Below are positions 1 through 5,555 of a DNA stretch of 6,428 nt, one piece after another. Every line of letters starts with the position of its first letter. The first letter of the stretch is position 1. The DNA lies in assembly GCA_036732565.1 (NCBI GenBank), contig DAINCF010000420.1, positions 1-6,428 of the forward strand. The letters are read 5' to 3'. Source of the DNA: JAIVJN01 sp036732565 (GTDB lineage Bacteria; Acidobacteriota; Vicinamibacteria; Vicinamibacterales; UBA2999). The notes under the pieces are model-generated. The model had not been told where the DNA came from, did no database searches, and saw only the letters and a program-made list of their open reading frames with translations. The translations under genes were made by a program, and so were the position numbers.

Positions 1-42
1 GCTCAGCCAGGGACGCCGGCCGCAGGCGGGGAGGGCCGGTAG
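1..42 (+). CDS. 3' end of upstream gene, probably the RND periplasmic adaptor (partial)
   Basis: Reading from base 1 gives 13 sense codons, AQPGTPAAGGEGR, and a TAG stop at 40-42 that directly touches the ATG of the pump gene. The tail is rich in Ala, Gly and Pro, as the unstructured C-termini of membrane fusion proteins often are. The adaptor gene commonly precedes the pump in adaptor-pump-channel operons, so an adaptor is the natural guess. The identity rests on context only, because no domain is visible. The zero-base junction and the ribosome site lying inside these last codons suggest translational coupling with the pump gene. Confidence 0.5.
   Translation, partial: AQPGTPAAGGEGR
30..34 (+). 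promoter_or_regulatory. Shine-Dalgarno site of the RND pump gene
   Basis: GGAGG lies 8 bases before the ATG at 43, inside the last codons of the upstream reading frame. The position supports ATG 43 as the start and co-translation with the upstream gene. Confidence 0.7.
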
Positions 43-3000
43 ATGCTGTCCGACGTTTTCATCCGCCGACCGGTCCTCGCCAGCGTCTGTTCGCTGCTGA
101 TCATTCTGGCGGGCGCCGTCTGCATTCCGCTGCTGCCGATCTCGAAGTTCCCCGAGCTGGCGCCGCCGGTCGTCACCGTCACGGCCTTCTACACCGGCGC
201 GAACGCGCAGGCGGTGGAGAGCGCTGTGACCACGCCGCTCGAACAGGTCATCAACGGTGCCGAGGGCATGATGTACATGCAGTCCTCGAGCACCAACAGC
301 GGCGTGTCGACGATCAACGTGACGTTTCGGGTTGGCCGCGATCCCGATCTGGCCGCCGTCGATGTCCAGAACCGCATCAACCAGGCGCTGGGCCGGCTAC
401 CGGCCGAAGTGCGCACCAACGGCATCACCGTGGTCAAGGCGGCCGCCGGCTTCATCGGCGGCATGGGCTTCTTCTCGCGTGACAACCGCTACTCCGCGCA
501 GTTCATCAGCAACTACGTCGATGTGTACGTGCGCGATGCCATCAAGCGCGTGCCCGGTGTCGGCGACGTCATCATCTTCGGCGAGCGCAAGTTTGCGATG
601 CGCTTGTGGCTCGACCCCGCGCGTCTGGCCGCCCGCCGCCTGACTGCCGGAGACGTCGTCAACGCGCTGCGCGAGCAGAACGTGCAGGTGGCCGCAGGGG
701 CGCTCGGCGACGCGCCAGCGCAAGCGGGACAGATGTTCAACCTGAGCGTGCGGGCGATGGGACGACTCACCGAGACCGTGGAGTTCGAGAACATCGTCGT
801 CAAGGCGGGACAGGGCGCGCTCGTGCGTGTCAAGGATGTCGGCCGCGTGGAGTTGGGCGCCGAAACCTATGCCGCGGACCTGCGTTTCCTGGGCCTGGAG
901 ACGAGCGGCGTCGGCATCACGATGCTGCCGTCGGCCAACGCGCTCGATGTGTTCGACGGCGTCACCGCCGTGATGGAGGGACTGGAAGCGAACTTCCCGG
1001 CCGGCCTGGAATGGCAGATGGCGTTCGACAACGTCACCGCCGTGCGCGAGTCGATCAAGGAGGTCATCATCACGCTGTTCGAGGCGATTGGCCTCGTCAT
1101 CCTGGTGATGTTCCTGTTCCTGCAGAACTGGCGCAGCACGGTGATTCCGGCGATCACGATTCCCGTCTCGCTGATCGGCACGTTCGCGTTCATCAGGCTC
1201 TTCGACTTCTCGATCAACACGCTGACGCTCTTTGGCATCGTCCTCGCGACCGGCATCGTGGTGGACGATGCCATCGTCGTCATCGAGAACGTCGAGCGGC
1301 ACATGACCGAGTACGGGAAGAGCGCGCGGCGCGCGGCCATTGATGCGATGCGCGAAGTGTTCGGCGCCGTGGTCGTCATCGGTGTCGTGCTGGTCGCGGT
1401 GTTCGTGCCGGTCGCGTTCTTCCCAGGTCTCACTGGCCGGCTCTATCAGCAGTTCTCGCTGACGATCGCTTTTGCCGTCGTGTTGTCGGTGTTCAACGCG
1501 GTGACGCTGACGCCAGCGCTGGCCGCCTTGTTGCTCGACCGCCAACATCACGGGAAGAACTTCGTGTTCCGGTTCATCGATCGCATCATCAACGGCGGGA
1601 CCAATATCTACGTTGGCTTCGTGCGGCGATCGGTGCAGCTGCGCCTGGCCGTGATCGCGCTGTTCATCGTGACCCTGTGGGGTACCTGGGCGGTGTTCCA
1701 GATGGTGCCCTCCGGATTCGTCCCGAATGAGGACGAGGGCTACATCATCACGGTCGTGCAGGCACCGGCCGGAGCCTCCCTGGAATACACCTCGAATATC
1801 GCCCGGCAGGTCGAAGGCGTCCTGTTCAAGGATCCGGACATCGCGTCGGCCTTCGCGGTCATGGGCTTCAGCTTCAGCGGCGCGGCGCCGAACCAAGGGC
1901 TCATCTTTTCGCTGTTGAAGCCATTCGAGGAGCGGCGGCGTCCCGATCAGGCGTTGGAGGCGGTCCTCGGTCGCATCAGTGGCCCGCTGTTCGGCATCCC
2001 GGGGGCGATCGTCGTGTCGTTCCCGCCGCCGGCGATCGAAGGCTTGTCGCAGTTCGGCGGATTTCAGTTCGAGATCCTGGACCAAACGGGCAGCCCCACG
2101 CTCACTCCCTTGGCCGGTGCGACGTTCGGGGTCATCGGCGCGGGGAATCAGGGCGGCCGCGTTGCGCAGCTGTTCTCGCCCTTCCGCGCGGACGATCCGC
2201 AGCTCCTCGTCAACATCGACCGCGACCGCGCGCGGAGCCTCGGCCTGCCCATCTCGCAGGTCACGGATGCCCTGCAGGTGTTTCTGGGCTCGCAGTACGT
2301 GAACGACTTCGACTTCAACAACCGTGCGTATCGCGTGTACGTGCAGGCCGATCAAAGCTATCGCGCGACGCCGTCCAATCTGCGCGAGCTGTACGCGCGC
2401 GCCGACTCTGGCGAGATGGTGCCGCTCGATACCGTGGTCAGCCTGCAAGAGACCACGGCGGCGCAGGTCATCAGCCACTTCAACCTGTTCCGTTCGACCG
2501 AGATCAACGGTCAGGCGGGGCCCGGGGTCAGCTCGGGCGAAGCGTTGCAGGAAATGGAGCGGCTCGCGCGCGAGACGCTGCCGCCCGGTTTCAGCTTCGC
2601 GTGGGCGGGGCAGGCGCTCGAGGAGATCAGTGCCGGCTCGCAGTCCGCCTACATTTTCGGGCTCAGCATTCTCGTGGTCTACCTGGTGCTGGCCGCTCAG
2701 TACGAGAGCTGGATTCTGCCGTTCATCATCCTGCTCGGCGTGCCGCTGGCGGTGCTGGGCGCGTTGAGCGCGCAGTTCCTGCGTGGCTACGCCAACGATG
2801 TGTACTGCCAGGTTGGCCTCGTCCTGCTGATCGGTCTTGCCGCCAAGAACTCGATCTTGATCGTGGAGTTCGCGGAGCAGGGTCGCGAGCGCGGCTTGTC
2901 CATCATCGACGCGGCGATCGAAGCCGCCCGCATTCGTCTCCGGCCGATTCTGATGACGTCGTTCGCGTTCATCCTCGGCGTGCTGCCGCTTGCCATCGCC

Positions 3001-3195
3001 AGCGGTCCTGGCGCGGCAGCGCGGCGGTCGGTGGGGACGTCGGTGGCCGGCGGCATGCTGGTATCGACGTTCCTCGCGCTGGTGTTCATTCCGGTGCTCT
3101 ACGTGGTGATTCGCACCCTCGTGCCGGGCAAGGGCCGGCACGCGCACGATGACGACGATGCGGCGCCTGTGGTCCCTGGAGGCGCTCATGCGTAG
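43..3195 (+). CDS. RND multidrug efflux transporter, HAE1/AcrB family, inner-membrane permease
   Basis: This is a complete 1050-residue proton/drug antiporter, close to the 1049 residues of AcrB. It would form the trimeric inner-membrane pump that takes substrates from the periplasm and outer leaflet and passes them to the TolC-type channel encoded next. TM1 is near residues 9-31, the second helix block starts near 343, TM7 lies around 533-552 and TM8 starts near 870. Proton-relay residues are present: D408 and D409 in GIVVDDAIVVIENVERH, K935 in GLAAKNS, and R965 and T972 in RLRPILMTS (AcrB D407, D408, K940, R971, T978). By alignment from memory, F137, F179, F604, F609, F611 and F622 match AcrB F136, F178, F610, F615, F617 and F628. 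This favours drug-type over metal-type (CusA/CzcA) transport. GGAGG precedes the ATG. The last 20 residues form a polar His/Asp-rich tail. The exact substrate cannot be told. Confidence 0.97.
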   Translation: MLSDVFIRRPVLASVCSLLIILAGAVCIPLLPISKFPELAPPVVTVTAFYTGANAQAVESAVTTPLEQVINGAEGMMYMQSSSTNSGVSTINVTFRVGRDPDLAAVDVQNRINQALGRLPAEVRTNGITVVKAAAGFIGGMGFFSRDNRYSAQFISNYVDVYVRDAIKRVPGVGDVIIFGERKFAMRLWLDPARLAARRLTAGDVVNALREQNVQVAAGALGDAPAQAGQMFNLSVRAMGRLTETVEFENIVVKAGQGALVRVKDVGRVELGAETYAADLRFLGLETSGVGITMLPSANALDVFDGVTAVMEGLEANFPAGLEWQMAFDNVTAVRESIKEVIITLFEAIGLVILVMFLFLQNWRSTVIPAITIPVSLIGTFAFIRLFDFSINTLTLFGIVLATGIVVDDAIVVIENVERHMTEYGKSARRAAIDAMREVFGAVVVIGVVLVAVFVPVAFFPGLTGRLYQQFSLTIAFAVVLSVFNAVTLTPALAALLLDRQHHGKNFVFRFIDRIINGGTNIYVGFVRRSVQLRLAVIALFIVTLWGTWAVFQMVPSGFVPNEDEGYIITVVQAPAGASLEYTSNIARQVEGVLFKDPDIASAFAVMGFSFSGAAPNQGLIFSLLKPFEERRRPDQALEAVLGRISGPLFGIPGAIVVSFPPPAIEGLSQFGGFQFEILDQTGSPTLTPLAGATFGVIGAGNQGGRVAQLFSPFRADDPQLLVNIDRDRARSLGLPISQVTDALQVFLGSQYVNDFDFNNRAYRVYVQADQSYRATPSNLRELYARADSGEMVPLDTVVSLQETTAAQVISHFNLFRSTEINGQAGPGVSSGEALQEMERLARETLPPGFSFAWAGQALEEISAGSQSAYIFGLSILVVYLVLAAQYESWILPFIILLGVPLAVLGALSAQFLRGYANDVYCQVGLVLLIGLAAKNSILIVEFAEQGRERGLSIIDAAIEAARIRLRPILMTSFAFILGVLPLAIASGPGAAARRSVGTSVAGGMLVSTFLALVFIPVLYVVIRTLVPGKGRHAHDDDDAAPVVPGGAHA
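3178..3182 (+). promoter_or_regulatory. Shine-Dalgarno site deciding the TolC-family start at 3188
   Basis: GGAGG inside the last codons of the pump gene lies 5 bases before ATG 3188. No comparable purine run precedes the in-frame upstream ATGs at 3149 and 3158. The site favours 3188 as the true start. Confidence 0.65.
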
Positions 3196-4525
3196 GCGTG
3201 TCATTCATGAACTGTGCATCCTCTTCATCGTCTCGATCGTCGGTAGCAGCGTAGCGGGGGCGCAGACCCCCGCTCCCGCCTCGGCCAAGCCTTCGGCGGA
3301 CAGGCCCGCCCAGCCGATGCCGCCGACACCCCTCGAGCGCATTACCTTCGACGAAGCGATCAGTCGGGCGCTCGAGAAGAACTACACCCTCGCCCAGGCC
3401 GCGCAGGCGATCCTGAATGCCGAGGCCCTGTTGCAGCAGGCGCGCGTGGTCTACAAGCCGACGGCTGGCGCGTCGGTCACGCTCACCGTGCTCGACAAGG
3501 AGCGCGGCTTCGACGAGTTCGTCACGCAGCCGCGGACACAGGGCACATTCGCCGGAGACGTCTCGTATCCGGTTCTCTCCGCCGCTCGCTGGGCGGCGGC
3601 CACGCAGGCGCGGGATCAGGTCCAGATCTCCCGCTTGAGCGAAGCCGACGTCCGGCGGGAGATCGCGACGTCGACGGCCCAGGCGTATCTCGCGATCATC
3701 GCCGCGCAGCGTCAGGTCGAGGTGAATCAAGTCGCCATCGAAAACGCGCAAACGCACGTCGACTACGCACGCGCGCGCTTGGAGGCGGGTGGTGGCAGCA
3801 AGCTGAACGAGCTCCGCGCGTCACAGGACCTCGAGCGCATTCGGGTGCTGCTGGAGTCGTCGCGCCTGGCGCTCTACAACACGCAGGAGGCCCTCGGCGT
3901 CCTGATCGTGGCCGACAAGGCGGTCGATGCAGCGGCGGAGCCGGCGTTCGAGATTCCGACGTCCCCGAGCGACGAGTCGTGGCTCTCGCAGCGCACCGAC
4001 ATTCAACTGTTCGATGCGACGGTGACCGCGGCGGATCGCGTCGTGCGCGATAGTTGGAAGGACTGGGTGCCGACCGCGACGGCGTCGTTTCAGCCGCAGT
4101 GGATCCATCCGGCCGGTCTCTTCGCGCCCGCGCGGACGTGGCAGGCCGTGGTCGGCGTCGACATCCCGCTCTTCGACGGTGGAGACCGCAGATCGCTCCG
4201 GCGGCAGCGGGAGGTCGCGCGCGACACCGCGCAGCTCCAGCTCGACGATCTGAAGGTGCGAGTGCGCTCGGAACTGCGCAACGCACAAGAGTCCGTCGCG
4301 AGCACCGAGCGCGGGGTGGTGAACGCGCGCCTGGCGGCGCAACATGCGGCCGAGGTCGTGCGCATTACCGACGTCGCGTTTCGCGCGGGCGGGGTGACCA
4401 ATCTCGAGGTCATCGACGCGCAGCGCGTCGCCCGCGACGCCGATACGGCTGCGGCGCAAGCCGAAGATCGCGTTCGCCGCGCGCGGCTGGATCTGCTCGT
4501 GGCGTTGGGACTGTTTCCGAAATAA
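3188..4525 (+). CDS. TolC-family outer-membrane efflux channel (OEP)
   Basis: This is the outer-membrane component of the tripartite pump, expected to form a trimeric beta-barrel with a periplasmic alpha-helical tunnel. Starting at 3188 the protein has 445 residues and opens with a standard signal peptide: MRRR, a hydrophobic core (CILFIVSIVGSSVAG) and a likely cleavage at AGA/QT near residue 25. There is no lipobox Cys at the cleavage site, so it is probably not a lipoprotein. Two outer-membrane efflux repeats follow, roughly residues 45-235 and 250-445. The first begins with ITFDEAISRALEKNYTL and the second carries the family-like IPLFDGGD near residues 326-333. Long Ala/Arg/Gln/Glu helices in both repeats fit the coiled tunnel. 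The ATG overlaps the pump stop by 8 bases, indicating one operon and translational coupling. A longer frame from 3149 exists but would add 13 residues before the signal peptide. Confidence 0.93.
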   Translation: MRRRVIHELCILFIVSIVGSSVAGAQTPAPASAKPSADRPAQPMPPTPLERITFDEAISRALEKNYTLAQAAQAILNAEALLQQARVVYKPTAGASVTLTVLDKERGFDEFVTQPRTQGTFAGDVSYPVLSAARWAAATQARDQVQISRLSEADVRREIATSTAQAYLAIIAAQRQVEVNQVAIENAQTHVDYARARLEAGGGSKLNELRASQDLERIRVLLESSRLALYNTQEALGVLIVADKAVDAAAEPAFEIPTSPSDESWLSQRTDIQLFDATVTAADRVVRDSWKDWVPTATASFQPQWIHPAGLFAPARTWQAVVGVDIPLFDGGDRRSLRRQREVARDTAQLQLDDLKVRVRSELRNAQESVASTERGVVNARLAAQHAAEVVRITDVAFRAGGVTNLEVIDAQRVARDADTAAAQAEDRVRRARLDLLVALGLFPK

Positions 4526-4539
4526 AGAACCCGGGTTCT
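4526..4539. repeat. Perfect 14-base palindrome directly after the TolC-family stop codon
   Basis: AGAACCCGGGTTCT is fully self-complementary and begins on the base after the TAA stop. As a single strand it has no unpaired loop of its own, so a hairpin would have to open its centre, or its right half would pair with the distant arm at 4647-4660. No T run follows, so it is not a classical intrinsic terminator, though it may contribute to ending the operon transcript. Confidence 0.6.
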
Positions 4540-4540
4540 C

Positions 4541-4571
4541 GGGTTCTCGGTTCTGGGGTTCTCGGTTCTGG
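4541..4571. repeat. Two tandem 15-base repeat copies
   Basis: GGGTTCTCGGTTCTGG occurs at 4541-4556 and again at 4556-4571, sharing one G, so the period is 15 bases with no mismatch. Each unit is itself two near-copies of GGTTCT(C/G)G. Perfect identity suggests a recent slippage or duplication event. Confidence 0.85.
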
Positions 4572-4576
4572 TGCTC

Positions 4577-4601
4577 GGTTCGAGGGGGTTCGGTTCGAGG
4601 G
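4577..4601. repeat. Direct repeat of CGGTTCGAGGG, 14-base period
   Basis: CGGTTCGAGGG is found at 4577-4587 and 4591-4601, exact over 11 bases. It is a diverged member of the same GGTTC-based family that fills the spacer. Confidence 0.8.
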
Positions 4602-4674
4602 TTCTCGACTCTGAGCCAGAACCCGGACGCCAGCACCTGAACCCTGGAACCCGAGAACCCTGGGTTCCGTTCCC

Positions 4675-4682
4675 GTTGTAAT
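4675..4682 (+). promoter_or_regulatory. Candidate -10 promoter box close to the start codon (leaderless)
   Basis: GTTGTAAT contains TGTAAT, five of six bases of the sigma-70 -10 consensus, ending 9 bases before ATG 4692. Transcription would begin at about 4688-4692, giving a leader of at most a few bases. No Shine-Dalgarno sequence lies before the ATG. No clear -35 box is seen 16-18 bases upstream, where repeat sequence lies. The same GTTRTART pattern precedes the next gene. Confidence 0.4.
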
Positions 4683-4691
4683 CTCTGAATC

Positions 4692-5408
4692 ATGCGCCCG
4701 CGACCCGGCTGGGCCTTTGCGGTGCTCGTGCTGGTGTTCGCGGCCGGCACCTCGGTGTATCGGGACATCGTGCCCGGGGCTCGCACCGTACCGGGGTTCA
4801 CGCTCTTCTCCGTCGAAGCCGACGGGCTTCGCGAACCGGTGGCGCACTTCGACGGTCGCCGCTGGCGCTCGCCGTGTGAGGATGCGCCGGCCCAGCGCGA
4901 GCCCGCCGCACCCGACGGTGAAGTCGTCGCCATCGAGGCGACCCGCGACACACCACTCTTCCCCGTACACGAGCTCGGACGCGCCGAAGCGCATTGGGAC
5001 ATGGCGTGGAAGGCTGTTGCTGAGGGGCTAGTCACCAATGTCACCGGCGACTGGGTTCGCGAGACTCACATCTACACGGTCAAGGACCGCCCTCCGTCGA
5101 CGGCGTTCGTCGACGTGTCGTTCCGCCGCGCCACGGACGTCTGGCGCGGGACCTCGATCAGCGGGTGGGTGGCGTTGGAACCGCAGGGCGTGCGGCGGCT
5201 CGACGCGCGCTCGCATCGGTTCTCCACCTACGACGAGTTCATCAAGCTGGACCGCCTTGCCCCGCTCGGAGTGGTGCATGATGTCGCCAGCGATGCGCGG
5301 ATCTGGGTGATGCGGACCACTGGTCCGCGCCCTCAAGAGATTCGCGTCGTCGAGCTTGCTGACGGCGTCCGAGAGCTCATTCGGGTGCAGCGAGGCGGCT
5401 GCAATTGA
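4692..5408 (+). CDS. Hypothetical membrane-anchored or exported protein, 238 residues
   Basis: I do not recognise this family. The protein begins with MRPRPGW followed by one hydrophobic segment at about residues 7-23 (WAFAVLVLVFAAGTSVY). This fits a signal anchor or uncleaved signal peptide placing the remaining roughly 215 residues outside the cytoplasm. The rest is soluble, with alternating polar and hydrophobic stretches and many Trp and Arg residues. It has two cysteines, C62 and C237 (next to last), which could pair as a disulfide outside the membrane. The start is well fixed: an in-frame TGA lies at 4686-4688 and ATG 4692 is the first available start after it. There is no ribosome site, but a -10-like box lies just upstream, so the gene is probably transcribed separately from the efflux operon. 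Codon choice is GC-rich like its neighbours. The frame is very likely real; the function is unknown. Confidence 0.75.
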   Translation: MRPRPGWAFAVLVLVFAAGTSVYRDIVPGARTVPGFTLFSVEADGLREPVAHFDGRRWRSPCEDAPAQREPAAPDGEVVAIEATRDTPLFPVHELGRAEAHWDMAWKAVAEGLVTNVTGDWVRETHIYTVKDRPPSTAFVDVSFRRATDVWRGTSISGWVALEPQGVRRLDARSHRFSTYDEFIKLDRLAPLGVVHDVASDARIWVMRTTGPRPQEIRVVELADGVRELIRVQRGGCN

Positions 5409-5466
5409 GCCCCGCCCGCGCGATCGGTCTCGGCGGTCTGAGGCGGAGTCTCGCGTGAGCCCCGCC
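5406..5466. repeat. Direct repeat TGAGCCCCGCC, one copy containing the stop codon
   Basis: TGAGCCCCGCC occurs at 5406-5416 and 5456-5466, 50 bases apart. The first copy supplies the TGA stop of the preceding gene. The second copy forms the left arm of the hairpin at 5459-5478. The repeat family therefore reaches right up to, and into, the coding sequence. Confidence 0.75.
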
Positions 5467-5532
5467 GGGAGGCGGGGCAAAGCGACGCTGCCGCTAGCGA
5501 GGCGAAACCGCGCCCGTGAGGCGGAGCCTCGC
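5439..5532. repeat. Imperfect direct repeat TGAGGCGGAG(T/C)CTCGC
   Basis: A 16-base unit at 5439-5454 recurs at 5517-5532 with a single T/C difference. The later copy, with C, forms part of the stem at 5494-5535. The in-frame TGA at 5517-5519 in this copy also sets the upstream limit of the next gene. Confidence 0.75.
5459..5478. repeat. GC-only hairpin, perfect 8-base stem with GGGA loop
   Basis: GCCCCGCC at 5459-5466, loop GGGA, then GGCGGGGC at 5471-5478 form a perfect and very stable stem about 50 bases after the preceding stop codon. The following bases are AAAGCGACG, not a T run, so it is not a standard intrinsic terminator on this strand. It could still block exonucleases or aid Rho-type termination. 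Confidence 0.75.
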
Positions 5533-5535
5533 TAG
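5494..5535. repeat. Inverted repeat, perfect 10-base stem with 22-base loop
   Basis: CTAGCGAGGC at 5494-5503 pairs exactly with GCCTCGCTAG at 5526-5535. The right arm ends immediately before the -10-like box of the next gene. This fits a palindromic repetitive unit, or less likely a regulator site, since a 22-base gap is long for a dimeric operator. Confidence 0.7.
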
Positions 5536-5543
5536 GTTATAGT
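5536..5543 (+). promoter_or_regulatory. Candidate -10 promoter box with short leader
   Basis: GTTATAGT includes TATAGT, five of six consensus bases, ending 12 bases before ATG 5556. A start at about 5549-5551 would leave a leader of roughly 5-7 bases, too short for a normal ribosome site, and none is present. No good -35 box is visible. It matches the box before the 4692 gene in the GTTRTART pattern. Confidence 0.45.
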
Positions 5544-5555
5544 GCATACCGTCCG

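Larger units (their letters stand above)
4526..4660. repeat. Degenerate GGTTCTCG/GAACCC repeat spacer with inverted-repeat arms
   Basis: The spacer after the channel gene is built almost entirely from variants of GGTTCTCG and GGTTCTGG on its left side and their complements (CCAGAACC, GAACCC, GAGAACCC) on its right side. The strongest pairing is GGGTTCTCGGGTTC at 4533-4546 against GAACCCGAGAACCC at 4647-4660, a perfect 14-base inverted repeat. Inside it, GGTTCTGG at 4549-4556 and again at 4564-4571 can pair with CCAGAACC at 4616-4623, and 4564-4575 matches the complement of 4632-4643 at 11 of 12 bases. A transcript would fold into a long imperfect stem. Possible roles are transcription end, mRNA 3' protection or a neutral repeat; none is shown. 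Confidence 0.8.

Noticed and set aside
3149..3187. Start of the channel gene at ATG 3149
   Set aside because: There is no ribosome site before it, and it would bury the signal peptide behind 13 residues. ATG 3188 has GGAGG and a clean signal peptide.
43..3195. Heavy-metal RND pump (CusA/CzcA type)
   Set aside because: The GIVVDDAIVVIENVERH motif with paired Asp and the aromatic switch-loop sequence GFSFSG match the HAE1 drug-efflux type; the methionine-based metal relay pattern was not seen.
397..3204. A 935-codon open frame on the minus strand, antisense to the whole pump gene
   Set aside because: Its translation is dominated by Arg, His, Asp, Glu and Gln with no domain or hydrophobic core. 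This is the usual mirror effect of a long high-GC gene with G/C third positions. The plus-strand RND gene fully explains the region.
4526..4660. CRISPR array
   Set aside because: Repeat units are short (7-15 bases), degenerate and contiguous, with no unique spacers of constant length and no cas gene in view.
3821..5044. A 407-codon minus-strand open frame crossing the channel gene, the repeat spacer and the start of the 4692 gene
   Set aside because: It spans an intergenic repeat, reads the repeats as low-complexity NREPQNREPENP-like sequence and has no recognisable domain. Both flanking plus-strand genes are better supported.
5459..5478. Classical Rho-independent terminator
   Set aside because: The stem is strong but no T run follows on the plus strand, and the upstream side has no A run that would serve the minus strand.
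4526..5535. Insertion sequence or remnant between the genes
   Set aside because: No transposase fragment is seen, and no target-site duplication flanks the repeat blocks; the inverted arms are internal to a repeat tract and not element ends.
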